Of a DNA stretch of 64,000 bases, positions 27,301-36,718 are shown one piece after another. Below the pieces are notes generated by a model, which ran no database searches, had not been told where the DNA came from, and worked only from the letters and a program-made list of their open reading frames with translations. Both the position numbers and the translations under genes were made by a program. Within the stretch, counting starts at the first letter, position 1, and every line of letters starts with the position of its first letter. This DNA comes from Haloarcula marismortui ATCC 43049 (GTDB taxonomy: Archaea; Halobacteriota; Halobacteria; Halobacteriales; Haloarculaceae), in the NCBI RefSeq assembly GCF_000011085.1, contig NC_006396.1:1860001-1924000 (forward strand), read 5' to 3'.

Positions 27301-27969
27301 ATGGACATCGCGTTGCTTGGCGGTACTGGAGACATCGGCCAAGGCCTTGCCCTCCGCTGGGCTGACGACACCAACCACACGATCATCATCGGCTCCCGGA
27401 AAGCCCAGAAAGCGGCGAACAAAGCCGAGGAGTACGAGACAGAACTGGCCAGCCGCGGCCACGACGACGTATCAATCGCCGGGCTGGTGAACGAGGACGC
27501 CGCCGCCCGCGCCGACGTGGTTGTCGCCGCCGTCCCGGCCTACCACCTTACCGACACCATCGACGCCGTTGCCGACGAACTCGACGACACAACCCTTGTG
27601 GCCCCCGCCGTCGGGATGCAACGCGACGAGGACGGCTTCCACTACAACCGCCCCGGTGCCGGCAGCGTCACGCAACTGGCCGCCAACGCCGCCCCCGATG
27701 ACACGCCTGTTGTCGGCGCGTTCCACAACCTCGCGGCCGGTCGTCTTGCCAACCTCGACGCCGACCTGAACTGGGACACCATTGTCGTCGGCGACGACAC
27801 CGACGCCAAAGACACCGTCTGTGAACTCGCCGAGGGCATCGAGGGGCTTCGTGCCCTCGACGGCGGCCCGCTCGCTAACGCCGCCGAAATTGAGGGACTG
27901 ACGCCGCTGCTCATCAACGTCGCCCGCCACAACGACGGCCTGCATGACCTGGGCGTGCGGTTCCAATAG
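27301..27969 (+). CDS. npdG: NADPH-dependent F420 reductase
   Basis: A 222-residue enzyme that moves hydride between NADPH and coenzyme F420. The N-terminal NADP-binding motif is GGTGDIGQGLALRW (8-21) with GSRKAQKA following, as in F420-dependent NADP reductases. The C-terminal half has AFHNLAAGRL and a closing GLTPLLINVARHN. Length is normal for the family. TTTATT at 27271-27276 is 27 nt before the ATG (leaderless). Confidence 0.92.
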   Translation: MDIALLGGTGDIGQGLALRWADDTNHTIIIGSRKAQKAANKAEEYETELASRGHDDVSIAGLVNEDAAARADVVVAAVPAYHLTDTIDAVADELDDTTLVAPAVGMQRDEDGFHYNRPGAGSVTQLAANAAPDDTPVVGAFHNLAAGRLANLDADLNWDTIVVGDDTDAKDTVCELAEGIEGLRALDGGPLANAAEIEGLTPLLINVARHNDGLHDLGVRFQ

Positions 27970-27973
27970 TACC

Positions 27974-28238
27974 TTTTTACTTCGTCGCCCTTCCTCGCGG
28001 CGCTTCGCGCCGCTGTGGGAGGGCTCCTCGTAAAAATCTACGCTAAAAACGACCTCCGAGTCGCGCTCACAGAGCGCGCTCGGAGTGAAACCGCTCGCCG
28101 TCGGCGAGCGGTATGCTTTACTGCACTCACTCGGCTACCGCAACGGCGGCACTTCTACTAATCCTGCTTCAGCGGCAGCCCTGCCCTTCCCCGACGCCAG
28201 CGACGAGACGCTGGCGCGGCCCGAAGTGAGGGTCGGGG
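27974..28238. repeat. Cluster of four hairpin elements
   Basis: The gap after npdG is filled by palindromes. (1) 27974-28036: ends TTTTTAC/GTAAAAA with a GCGGCGC-TTC-GCGCCGC core. (2) 28054-28085: CTCCGAG/CTCGGAG around CGCGCTC/GAGCGCG. (3) 28091-28111: CCGCTCGCC-GTC-GGCGAGCGG, perfect. (4) 28195-28216: CGCCAGCG/CGCTGGCG, inside longer arms CCCCGAC (28189-28195) and GTCGGGG (28232-28238). No gene is visible. They may be a transcription end, a structured RNA or a non-autonomous element remnant. Confidence 0.75.
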
Positions 28239-28308
28239 TTCCATATACGTATCAGATAGGCAAAAACAAGCAGCAACTACTTGCGCACTGCAGCCGTGAC
28301 CATAGAGG

Positions 28309-29055
28309 ATGGAGACAGAAGGGTCACTCTCAATACTCCATGTTGACGATGACGCGGAATTGGGAGCGCTCGTGGAATTGTATCTTGAGCGAGAGGACAG
28401 CGGCCTCGATTGTACTGTCACGACAGAGACGAACCCCGAAACCGCGCTATCGCTGATTCGGTCGTCGGAGACGAACTTCGATTGTATCGTCAGCGATTAC
28501 GATATGCCGGAGATGAACGGTATCGACTTCCTCGAAGCCATCCGGGAGACCCATCCGGAGCTGCCGGTGTTGCTGTTCTCCGGGGAGGAAACCGGCGATG
28601 TCGCCGCCGAAATCATTCAGGCCGGTGTCACAGACTATCTCAAGAAATCCGTTGGAACCGACCAGTACACGTCGCTCATCCGCCGAGTCGAACACGCCGT
28701 CGATTCGGACGGGAGCTTCGAGACGGGCAACGAAGTCAAACTCAGCGGCGTCGGCGTCATCGGCACGGACGAGCGGTTCGAGCGAGTCGGCGAGACCTAC
28801 GCCTCGTACTACGGCTACGAGTCGGAGGAACTCGTCGGCAAGCACTGGTCGGAACTCCACCCAAGCAACGAAGTCCAGCACATCAGGACGCACGTCATTC
28901 CTGCCGTCAGAAGCGGCGGGAAGTGGACCGGCCAGAGCAAAGGGTTGCGGGCCGACGAAACTACCTTCACCGAGTCGAAGATGGTGACGGCGCTTGAAGA
29001 CGGACGGATGCTGATCGCCGTCGACGAAATCGACGATTCGGGACTGGCCGAATAG
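28309..29055 (+). CDS. REC-PAS response regulator
   Basis: A 248-residue two-domain signalling protein. The REC receiver (about 8-125) has the acidic pocket HVDDD and phospho-acceptor D63 in VSDYDMPEMNG, with a conserved lysine in YLKKS. The PAS domain (about 142-245) includes GYESEELVGKHWSELHP. There is no kinase or DNA-binding output domain, a common haloarchaeal arrangement that relays to other partners. The upstream gap is the hairpin cluster. Confidence 0.88.
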   Translation: METEGSLSILHVDDDAELGALVELYLEREDSGLDCTVTTETNPETALSLIRSSETNFDCIVSDYDMPEMNGIDFLEAIRETHPELPVLLFSGEETGDVAAEIIQAGVTDYLKKSVGTDQYTSLIRRVEHAVDSDGSFETGNEVKLSGVGVIGTDERFERVGETYASYYGYESEELVGKHWSELHPSNEVQHIRTHVIPAVRSGGKWTGQSKGLRADETTFTESKMVTALEDGRMLIAVDEIDDSGLAE

Positions 29056-29109
29056 GAGTGAGCCAGCGGTTGCTACTGGCCGGTGTGATAAACCGCAAAA
29101 GCGACTGCG

Positions 29110-29376
29110 TTACGCCGAGGCCTGCTGCAGCGCGTCGTCGATGTCGTCGGCCTGCGTGACGCCGACGAAGCGCTCGACGATGCCGTCGTCGTTCTCGATG
29201 ATGAGCGTCGGCAGGGAACGTACCTGATACTCGTTGGCAACGTCCTGTTCCTCGTCGACGTTGATCTTCTCGAACTCAACGTCCGCCCACTCCTCTTCGA
29301 GGTCTTCGAGGATCGGGTCCTGCGTTTTGCAAGGGCCGCACCAGTCCGCGTAGAAGTCCTTCAGTGTAACCGTCAT
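29110..29376 (-). CDS. Thioredoxin-family protein
   Basis: An 88-residue small thioredoxin-fold protein with the redox motif CGPC at 13-16 (ADWCGPCKT) and a cis-proline turn (SLPTLII). It lacks the first beta-alpha unit of a full thioredoxin, as in small archaeal redoxins. Cytosolic disulfide reductant. Divergent from the Sec61-beta gene. Confidence 0.87.
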   Translation of the reverse strand: MTVTLKDFYADWCGPCKTQDPILEDLEEEWADVEFEKINVDEEQDVANEYQVRSLPTLIIENDDGIVERFVGVTQADDIDDALQQASA

Positions 29377-29491
29377 AGTACTCTGTTCGTGTTAGCCCGC
29401 GGTATCTGATAAGGGTTATCCATGTGTACCGGGGGCACGCAATCGCGGGCGACCCGAAAGGCTTAGTGTTGGTGATACACCACCCTGAAGT

Positions 29492-29653
29492 ATGAGTGGT
29501 AGCGACGGCGGCGGACTGATGTCCAGTGCGGGACTGGTCCGGTATTTCGACGCTGAAGACCAGAACACGATCCGTATCGACCCTCGAACAATCGTCGCGA
29601 CCGGCGTCATGTTCGGGCTGTTGATGCTCGTGCTGAACGCGATGATCGTGTAG
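29492..29653 (+). CDS. secG: Preprotein translocase subunit Sec61-beta
   Basis: A 53-residue protein. The cytosolic N-terminus [20 protein letters not shown] and the segment [18 protein letters not shown] lead into a single transmembrane helix ([15 protein letters not shown]) at the C-terminus, matching archaeal Sec61-beta. It stabilises the SecYE channel. GCTTAGTG at about 29461-29467 gives a TATA-like box 28 nt upstream. Confidence 0.93.
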
Positions 29654-29697
29654 GCGATTCCGCACTGTTTTCCTCTCCCCGCCACTGACTCGCGGGT

Positions 29698-30072
29698 ATG
29701 CACTTCACGCAACGCGAACAGCAGGCGCTCCGCGATGCTGGCGTTGAGCAAGCGACCATCGAAGCGGCCTCCGACGCGGTGGTCGAAGCCACCGACGACG
29801 CGGCCGGAGAACTGGAAGCCTTCTTCGACGGCCGCGAGACCGTGTACTCCGATATGGATATCGCTCACAGTTCCAGCGAGATTCAGGAACACACCGTCGA
29901 ATACTGCGACCTGTTCACCCACGCCGACGACATCCGGGGCTATCTGCGCTTCGACACCTGGGGCGTTCCGGTCGAGGGCGGACGCATTCTGAGCGAGGAG
30001 AAGGTCGAGCTCTCGCTCGGGCCGACAGTCCACGGACGGGTCCGCTTTGCCGCCGACGAGGACGCGCTATGA
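29698..30072 (+). CDS. Conserved haloarchaeal protein upstream of FAU-1
   Basis: A 124-residue cytosolic protein starting MHFTQREQQALRDAGVEQAT, mostly helical to about residue 70, then beta-rich (GYLRFDTWGVPVEGGRILSEEKVELSLG). It may be the haloarchaeal family DUF7532, from memory. It overlaps the FAU-1 start by four bases (ATGA), so translation is coupled and a role together with that RNase is plausible but unproven. Confidence 0.75.
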   Translation: MHFTQREQQALRDAGVEQATIEAASDAVVEATDDAAGELEAFFDGRETVYSDMDIAHSSSEIQEHTVEYCDLFTHADDIRGYLRFDTWGVPVEGGRILSEEKVELSLGPTVHGRVRFAADEDAL

Positions 30073-31469
30073 CCGTCCGGGTCAGGGGCATCTACGCAAC
30101 GGCGCTGACCCGGCTACTGCGCGAGGCGGGCCACGAGGTCGTGCAGGCGTCGGGGCCCATCGAGGACCGCTTCGACGGCGAGTTCGCCGACGAGCGGGCG
30201 GCGGTCACCGTGACGACGACGGACGACCAGCAGGGCGTCGGTGTCATCGGTGACCACGACGCTGCCGCGGCCGTTACCGACCGCCTGACCGAACTCGGGC
30301 GAGATACGCTCCACTGGAGCGACCCGACGCCCGAGGGCGCTATCTACGCCGGCACGGTGACGGATACGCTGGGGAGCGGCGCCGTCGTCGACCTTGGCGA
30401 CGGCGAGGGGTTTCTCCCGTACTCGTCTTCGGACGAGCGCGTCGAGACGGGCGATACGCTCCGGGTGCAGGTCGTCGAAGCGAGCGCGCCGTGGACCGAC
30501 GGCCGCCCCGTGCTGGACACGACCGTCGCGGTCCGCGGGTCGCTGCTCTCGCTCGTGCGCGGCGAGACCGCCAGCACACCGGGGACTGGCGGCCCGGCGA
30601 TGCTGGACCTCATCGCCGCGGAGCCCCGGGACGGCTGGGGCGTCTCGTGGGAGTCGGCGAGCGAGGACGCGAGTTTCGACGCGCTGGCTGCGGCACTCGA
30701 CGCCGCCAACGACCGTGCGGCGGCCATCGATGCATCGCTCGACGGGGCCGACGCGCCCGAGGACTGCGCGCCGACCCGTTACGACGAGGGACGTTCGACG
30801 GTGTGGCTGTGGTTCGGCCGCGAGAGCCGGTTCGCCCTCGACGAGGTCCGCCGCGAGGTGACGTCGACGATGCCGGGCCACCACCGCGTGAAGGCCGGGG
30901 ACCGCGCGGCCAGCGCCGCTGTGGACTACGTCGAAGCGCTGTGTGATGACCCCGAAACCGGCGAGACGGACTTCCCCTTCGCCGTAACGACCCGGCAGTT
31001 CGGCCCGCAGGTCGGCGGGTCGCTGTCGCTGGGTCACGGCAAGCCCGACGGCCGACTCATCACGCTAGGCAATGGCGAGGTCCAGTCCGTCGATGACGAC
31101 GGAACGGTGACCATCGAGCGCGAGATGAGTCCCGGCGGCACCTACGACGCGCTGGGCGTCCCGAAGGAGGCCGGCGACATCGCTGAAACGAAGGTTAAGG
31201 AGGGGCGGTGGTGGTACCCGACGGTGTACCGCGACAGCGACGGCGAGAAGAAGGGCACGTACGTCAACGTCTGCACGCCCGTCGAGATATTCCCCGACAC
31301 CGCTCGGTACGTCGACCTCCACGTCGACGTGGTGAAACACGCTGACGGGGCCGTCGAGCGGGTCGACGACGACGAACTCGACGCGGCCGTCGAGCGCGGC
31401 CACATCTCCGAGCCGCTGGCCGAGCGCGCCCGGAGTGTCGCCGCCGCTGTCAAGAGCGCACTGGAGTGA
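30069..31469 (+). CDS. fau-1: Probable ribonuclease FAU-1 (RNase E/G-like, S1 and DUF402)
   Basis: A 466-residue RNA-binding protein of the archaeal FAU-1/AU-1 family. An N-terminal region has RNase E/G-like character, an S1-like beta barrel spans about 88-140 (GAIYAGTVTDTLGSGAVVDLG), and a DUF402 domain occupies about 330-460 with GTYVNVCTPVEIF and RYVDLHVDVV. The founding member in Pyrococcus binds AU-rich RNA and is implicated in 5S rRNA maturation. Length is typical. Confidence 0.88.
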   Translation: MTVRVRGIYATALTRLLREAGHEVVQASGPIEDRFDGEFADERAAVTVTTTDDQQGVGVIGDHDAAAAVTDRLTELGRDTLHWSDPTPEGAIYAGTVTDTLGSGAVVDLGDGEGFLPYSSSDERVETGDTLRVQVVEASAPWTDGRPVLDTTVAVRGSLLSLVRGETASTPGTGGPAMLDLIAAEPRDGWGVSWESASEDASFDALAAALDAANDRAAAIDASLDGADAPEDCAPTRYDEGRSTVWLWFGRESRFALDEVRREVTSTMPGHHRVKAGDRAASAAVDYVEALCDDPETGETDFPFAVTTRQFGPQVGGSLSLGHGKPDGRLITLGNGEVQSVDDDGTVTIEREMSPGGTYDALGVPKEAGDIAETKVKEGRWWYPTVYRDSDGEKKGTYVNVCTPVEIFPDTARYVDLHVDVVKHADGAVERVDDDELDAAVERGHISEPLAERARSVAAAVKSALE

Positions 31470-31498
31470 CGCAACGGGGCTCAATCAGGCGGGCGAGG

Positions 31499-32905
31499 TC
31501 AGTCGCGCCGGCGTCGGGCGCGCCACGCTGCGAGTCCGACCGCCGCGACTGCCGACCCGACGCCGAAGCCGGGGCCGCCGACGCCAAGGGAGGTGCCGTC
31601 AGCGTCGGTAGCGTTGCCCGCCTCGTCGTCCGTGGGCGTTGGCGTCCGTATCTGGGGGTCCGGGAACGTGTACAGTCCGGGCTGGACCTCCGTCCCCTGG
31701 CTCGCGTTCGTGCTCCCGGCGACGAAACAGCCGGCGGCGCGCTGGGCGGTCCAGAACGAGGTCGTTTCAGTGTCGCGCCACTCGAACGCGAGTTCAGGCG
31801 CGGTCGGGTCCGTCAGGTCGTGGACCCGGACCCCGCCGTTGTACCACGCCGAGTAACAGCGGTTGTCGGTCAGTTCGAAGTTGTGTGCCGTCGTGAGGAT
31901 GCCACCCGGCGATGGGTCCGAGGTCGGCGGCGGGTCGAGCGTGGACAGCAGTTCAGCGTCGGTCGGGTCGCTGATGTCGTACAGCTCGATGCCGCTGGGG
32001 CCGCCGCTGTCGTCGTCGCCAAGGTCCCATGATTCGCCGCCGACGCCCAGCAGCGACGCGTCCTCATTGACCGTCACGAAGTGGTCGTTGCCCGGCGGCT
32101 CGCTCCGTTCGGTCCCGGGGTCCTCGATGGCGGCGAGGTCTTCGGGAGGCCGACCGCGGACCTTCGAGACGAGCGAGATGTCGCTCGGGTCCGACACGTC
32201 CACGACCCACGTCCCGCCGTCCCAGTACGCCAAGTACGCCCGGTCGTGTTGCACCCACACGTCGTGTAGCGGCCAGAGGCTCGTCGGCACGTCGGTCCAG
32301 GCGTCGCCGGCGTCTAACAGCGACCAGTCGCCGACTTCCTGTTCGGCGTCGACATCGACGACGAGCAGGGGGTTGCCGTCGCGGTCGTTCGCGGTCAGAT
32401 AGGCGTAGCGGCCGTCGAAGTGGCAGTTGTGGATGCGCGTGTCCAGTTCGAGGCCCGCGATTCGGGACGGGTCCTGCCGGTCGCTCACGTCGAAGACGAC
32501 GAAGCCGTGGGCGCCGTCAGCGGGGTGAGCGGGACCAGCAGCCAATAGCCGCGAACCGCTGACGGCGAGGTCCTGGACGCGCTGTATCGGTCCATTCTCG
32601 CTGTCGGCCAGCAGATCGGTTCGGCGGCTGAGCAGTCGAGGACTGGTCGGCGTGACGAGGTCAACGAGCGCGACGCCGTCACCCGTTGCGACGTAGGCCG
32701 TGTGGCCGTCGGGACTGGTGACGACCTCGTACACCGTCTCCATCTCCAGCACGCCCAGTGGGTCCTCGCCGGTCGGGGTGTCGGAGGCCGCTGGCTCGGC
32801 CGTCCCGTCACCGGTCGGCGTCGGATGGCCGCGAGTCGTTCCCGCCGCGAGACCGACACCTGTTCCTGCGAGGGCGAGTCGTCGGAGGACCGTCCGGCGG
32901 CGCAT
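31499..32905 (-). CDS. Tat-exported beta-propeller protein with PGF-CTERM-type tail
   Basis: A 468-residue surface protein. A twin-arginine-type signal (RRRTVLRRLALAG) leads. The body has repeated LVIVD-like blades with motifs such as AYVATGDGVALVDL, GFVVFDVSD, PLLVVDVD and GTWVVDVSDPS, suggesting a seven-blade propeller. A Thr/Asp-rich stalk follows, then PGFGVGSAVAAVGLAAWRA and RRRRD at the end, the PGF-CTERM pattern recognised by archaeosortase A for lipid attachment. Ligand or function unknown. Confidence 0.82.
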   Translation of the reverse strand: MRRRTVLRRLALAGTGVGLAAGTTRGHPTPTGDGTAEPAASDTPTGEDPLGVLEMETVYEVVTSPDGHTAYVATGDGVALVDLVTPTSPRLLSRRTDLLADSENGPIQRVQDLAVSGSRLLAAGPAHPADGAHGFVVFDVSDRQDPSRIAGLELDTRIHNCHFDGRYAYLTANDRDGNPLLVVDVDAEQEVGDWSLLDAGDAWTDVPTSLWPLHDVWVQHDRAYLAYWDGGTWVVDVSDPSDISLVSKVRGRPPEDLAAIEDPGTERSEPPGNDHFVTVNEDASLLGVGGESWDLGDDDSGGPSGIELYDISDPTDAELLSTLDPPPTSDPSPGGILTTAHNFELTDNRCYSAWYNGGVRVHDLTDPTAPELAFEWRDTETTSFWTAQRAAGCFVAGSTNASQGTEVQPGLYTFPDPQIRTPTPTDDEAGNATDADGTSLGVGGPGFGVGSAVAAVGLAAWRARRRRD

Positions 32906-32959
32906 AGCCGTCCCTGCGGGAGCCAGGGCAAGAAGGATTCCGGTGCCCGCGGGTCGCGG

Positions 32960-33541
32960 TCAGTTCCCCTGAATCGCGTCGATAACCATCGCCGCGGCGA
33001 TGATCGGCTCCTTCGGGACCGTGCTGGCGTCGTCGATGGTGATCTCGTAGCGGTCTTTCAGTGAGAACTGCCCGTCGATGTTGCCGACGTGGGTGCCGTC
33101 CTGGTCGGTGATCTCGTACTTGTGGGGAATCCACCCCCCAAAGGGGACGACGTTGCGGGCGATGGTCACGAGCGCGCCCTGAGAGTTGATCTCGGCGATC
33201 TTCGCCTCCGTGCTGGCGTCCCGAATCTTCCACGTGTCCTGAAAAATCGAGTAGTCGTTATCGAGGATGACGATGTCCTCGCCGGTCTTGGAGTCGGTGA
33301 GGACGTAGTTGCCGGCCACGTCGATGATGCCGCCGGCGTTGACTTCGAACACTTCGTCACCATTTCCGTCGACGAACGGGAACTGCTCTTTCATCTTCAG
33401 CATCTTCTGTTTCCCGCGGAGGACGACGTTCCCGGCGGCGTCCATGGCTTTGTACTTGTTGCGGACCAGACTCTGTTCGACAGTGTAGCTGTCATCAGAG
33501 AGGTCGATTCCCTTGATGTCGTACGTGGAGGGCGTACTCAT
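32960..33541 (-). CDS. LURP-one/scramblase-related protein
   Basis: A 193-residue cytosolic protein with Tubby-like LURP-one (DUF567) fold features: YTVEQSLVRNKYKAMDAAG, LRGKQKMLKMKEQFPFVDG, IVILDNDYSIFQDTWKI and a closing YEITIDDASTVPKEPIIAAAMVIDAIQ helix. The family includes phospholipid-scramblase relatives; the role in archaea is unknown. The start at 33541 (MSTPSTYDIKG) is chosen; the upstream Met (MVNN) four codons earlier is also possible. Divergent from uvrA. Confidence 0.8.
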   Translation of the reverse strand: MSTPSTYDIKGIDLSDDSYTVEQSLVRNKYKAMDAAGNVVLRGKQKMLKMKEQFPFVDGNGDEVFEVNAGGIIDVAGNYVLTDSKTGEDIVILDNDYSIFQDTWKIRDASTEAKIAEINSQGALVTIARNVVPFGGWIPHKYEITDQDGTHVGNIDGQFSLKDRYEITIDDASTVPKEPIIAAAMVIDAIQGN

Positions 33542-33657
33542 ATTATTTACCATAGAACACGCCGTAATCAAGCTTTCGACGGAACCAGTACCAATCAAGT
33601 ACGGTTTCGGACGCAACCGACAGGGTTTCCCTCCTGCCGGCCAACGAAGATGCAAAG

Positions 33658-36636
33658 ATGAGCAAGGATATAATCGAGGTCCGAGGGGCCGAGGAACACA
33701 ACCTCAAGGACGTCGACGTGGAGATTCCCCGCGAGGAACTGACGGTCGTCACCGGGCTGTCGGGGTCGGGCAAATCCTCGCTCGCGTTCGAGACGGTGTA
33801 CGCCGAAGGCCAGCGGCGCTACATCGAGTCGCTCTCCGCCTACGCCCGGAACTTTCTGGGGCAGATGGACAAGCCACAGGTCGAGAACGTCGAGGGGCTC
33901 TCCCCGGCGATCTCTATCGACCAGAAAAACGCCGCCAACAACCCCCGCTCGACGGTCGGCACTGTCACCGAACTCCACGACTACCTTCGCCTGTTGTACG
34001 CCCGCGTCGGCACGCCACACTGCCCGGAGTGTGGCCGCGAGGTCGGCGAGCAGTCCGCCCAGAACATGGTCTCGCGGCTGCTGGAACTCCCGGAGGGAAC
34101 CCGCGCCAAACTGTGTGCGCCGGTCGTCCGCGACCAGAAGGGTGCCTTCGAAGACCTGTTCGACGACCTCGTCGGCGAGGGGTACAGTCGCGTCGAGGTC
34201 GACGGCGAGGAGTTCGACCTCACGCTGGACCGACCCGAACTGGACGAAAACTACGACCACACCATCGACGTGGTCGTGGACCGCGTGAAGATTTCGCCGG
34301 ACGCCCGCTCGCGCATCACGGACTCCGTCGAAACCGCGCTCGAAGAGGCCGACGGGACGCTGAAGGTCATTCTGCCGGACCCGGCAGAAGGCGCGGCAGA
34401 GACGCTCGGCGGGTCAGACGCCCGGGCAACCGGCGACCTCGCCGACGGTGAGGAGGACGACGGAGCTACTTCGGACCGAATCGTCGTCGAACTCTCCGAG
34501 GACCTTGCCTGCACCCACTGCGGTATCGACATCTCCGAAATCGAGACGCGGTCGTTCTCGTTCAACTCACCGCACGGGGCCTGTCCGGAGTGTGAAGGGC
34601 TTGGCGAAACGAAGGAGGTCAGCGAAGACCTCGTCGTCACCGACCCGACGAAGCCGCTCAAGCACGTCTTCGAGCCCTGGAGCTACGACCGGACGTACTA
34701 CTCGCGGCAACTGGACAACGTCGCCGAGCACTTTGGCGTCGACCTCTCGACGCCGTTCGAGGAGCTAGACGAGTCCGTCCAGCGGCAGTTCCTCTACGGG
34801 ACCGACAGCAGGGTCCACTTCGAGTGGCGGACCAAGAACGGGACCCGCGAGAAGACTGAGCGCTTCGAGGGCGTCATCCCGAATCTGGAGCGGCGACACG
34901 TCGAGACGGATTCAGACCGCGCCCGCGAGCATATCGAGGAGTTCATGGCGACGACGACGTGCCCGGCCTGTGAAGGGACGCGACTCAAAGCGGAGTCGCG
35001 GGCAGTGCTCGTTGACGGCACCTCGATAACGGAAGTCAACGAGATGTCCATCAGTGACGCGCTGGCCCACTTCGAGGGGATGGAGGAGAACCTCTCGGCC
35101 CGGGACCGGAAGATCGCCGAGGAGATTCTCAAGGAGATCCGCGCCCGTCTGGGCTTCATGACCGAGGTCGGACTGGACTACCTGACGCTGGACCGCGAGG
35201 CGTCGACGCTGTCGGGCGGTGAGAGCCAGCGGATCCGGCTGGCGACCCAGATCGGGAGCGGCCTCGTCGGTGTTCTCTACGTCCTCGACGAGCCCTCTAT
35301 CGGCCTCCACCAGCGGGACAACGACCGCCTGCTGAACACCCTCGAAGAGCTTCGAGACCTCGGGAACACGCTGCTCGTGGTCGAACACGACACCGAGACG
35401 ATGCGCCGGGCCGACCAGATAATCGACATGGGACCCGGACCGGGCAAGCGCGGCGGCGAGGTCGTCGTCAACGCCTCGATGGACGAGGTCATCGACACCG
35501 AGGAATCGGTGACTGGGGAGTACCTCTCGGGCGAGCGGACGATTCCAGTGCCCGACAGCCGCCGCGAGGCCGACGGCGAACTCACCGTTCGGGGTGCTCG
35601 CCAGCACAACCTCGCTGACCTCGACGTATCCATCCCGCTGGGGACGTTCACCGCCATCACAGGCGTCTCGGGCTCCGGGAAATCCACGCTGATGCACGAC
35701 GTGCTGTACAAGGGGCTGGTGCGTCGGATGAACGACACCGACGTGAACCCCGGCGAACATGACGCTATCGACGGCCTCGACGACATCGAAACGGTTCGGC
35801 TCATCGACCAGTCGCCTATCGGCCGAACGCCCCGCTCGAACCCGGCGACGTACACCAACGTCTTCGACCACATCCGCGAGCTGTTTGCCGAGACGAGCCT
35901 CTCGAAACAGCGCGGCTACGAAGTCGGCCGGTTCTCGTTCAACGTCAAGGGCGGCCGCTGTGAGGGCTGTGGCGGCCAGGGGACGGTCACCATCGACATG
36001 AACTTCCTCTCGGACGTGACGGTCCCCTGTGAGGAGTGTGGCGGCGCGCGCTACAACGATGAGACGCTGGACGTGACCTACAAGGGCGCGACCATCGCTG
36101 ACGTGCTCGATATGACTGTCGAGGAGGCCTATGACTTCTTCGAGAGCCACAGCGGCATCCGTCGCCGGCTAGAACTCCTGAAGGACGTGGGGCTGGGTTA
36201 TATGCGGCTGGGCCAGCCTTCGACGACGCTCTCCGGCGGTGAGGCCCAGCGCGTCAAACTCGCCGAGGAACTCGGCAAGAAGGATTCGGGCGAGACGCTG
36301 TACCTGCTCGACGAGCCGACCACCGGGCTCCACCCGGAGGACGAACGCAAACTCATCGACGTGCTCCACCGGCTCACCGACGACGGCAACACAGTCGTCG
36401 TTATCGAGCACGAACTCGACCTGATAAAGAACGCCGACCAGATCATCGACCTCGGTCCCGAGGGTGGCGAGAACGGCGGCGTACTCGTCGCACAGGGCAC
36501 TCCGGAGGACGTGGCCCGGACCGAGGCATCCTACACTGGGCAGTACCTCCGCGACCTGCTGCCGAACGTCGACCTAGAGGGGCCGCGAGCGGACCGCGAC
36601 ACAGCGGCCGAACAGCCGGCCGCGGACGACGACTAA
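33658..36636 (+). CDS. uvrA: Excinuclease ABC subunit A
   Basis: A 992-residue DNA damage sensor of nucleotide excision repair. Two ABC ATPase units have Walker A GLSGSGKSS at 33-41 and GVSGSGKST at 669-677. Zinc modules are visible as CPECG (near 122), CTHCG with CPECEG, CPACEG, and CEGCGGQG followed by CEECGG. The LSGGE signature appears twice. Residues about 205-285 hold an acidic insertion (AEGAAETLGGSDARATGDLADG) that is not in the bacterial protein and fits haloadaptation. uvrB and uvrC are not in the window. Confidence 0.96.
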   Translation: MSKDIIEVRGAEEHNLKDVDVEIPREELTVVTGLSGSGKSSLAFETVYAEGQRRYIESLSAYARNFLGQMDKPQVENVEGLSPAISIDQKNAANNPRSTVGTVTELHDYLRLLYARVGTPHCPECGREVGEQSAQNMVSRLLELPEGTRAKLCAPVVRDQKGAFEDLFDDLVGEGYSRVEVDGEEFDLTLDRPELDENYDHTIDVVVDRVKISPDARSRITDSVETALEEADGTLKVILPDPAEGAAETLGGSDARATGDLADGEEDDGATSDRIVVELSEDLACTHCGIDISEIETRSFSFNSPHGACPECEGLGETKEVSEDLVVTDPTKPLKHVFEPWSYDRTYYSRQLDNVAEHFGVDLSTPFEELDESVQRQFLYGTDSRVHFEWRTKNGTREKTERFEGVIPNLERRHVETDSDRAREHIEEFMATTTCPACEGTRLKAESRAVLVDGTSITEVNEMSISDALAHFEGMEENLSARDRKIAEEILKEIRARLGFMTEVGLDYLTLDREASTLSGGESQRIRLATQIGSGLVGVLYVLDEPSIGLHQRDNDRLLNTLEELRDLGNTLLVVEHDTETMRRADQIIDMGPGPGKRGGEVVVNASMDEVIDTEESVTGEYLSGERTIPVPDSRREADGELTVRGARQHNLADLDVSIPLGTFTAITGVSGSGKSTLMHDVLYKGLVRRMNDTDVNPGEHDAIDGLDDIETVRLIDQSPIGRTPRSNPATYTNVFDHIRELFAETSLSKQRGYEVGRFSFNVKGGRCEGCGGQGTVTIDMNFLSDVTVPCEECGGARYNDETLDVTYKGATIADVLDMTVEEAYDFFESHSGIRRRLELLKDVGLGYMRLGQPSTTLSGGEAQRVKLAEELGKKDSGETLYLLDEPTTGLHPEDERKLIDVLHRLTDDGNTVVVIEHELDLIKNADQIIDLGPEGGENGGVLVAQGTPEDVARTEASYTGQYLRDLLPNVDLEGPRADRDTAAEQPAADDD

Positions 36637-36718
36637 GGAAGTCGGTATGCTGAAAGCAGGCAATAGCTGAAACGGCCACCAACGTTTTTGACAGTAGGGA
36701 AACCTGATATAGCCAGTT

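Noticed and set aside
34912-36150. Long minus-strand frame inside uvrA
   Set aside because: Shadow of the uvrA coding frame.
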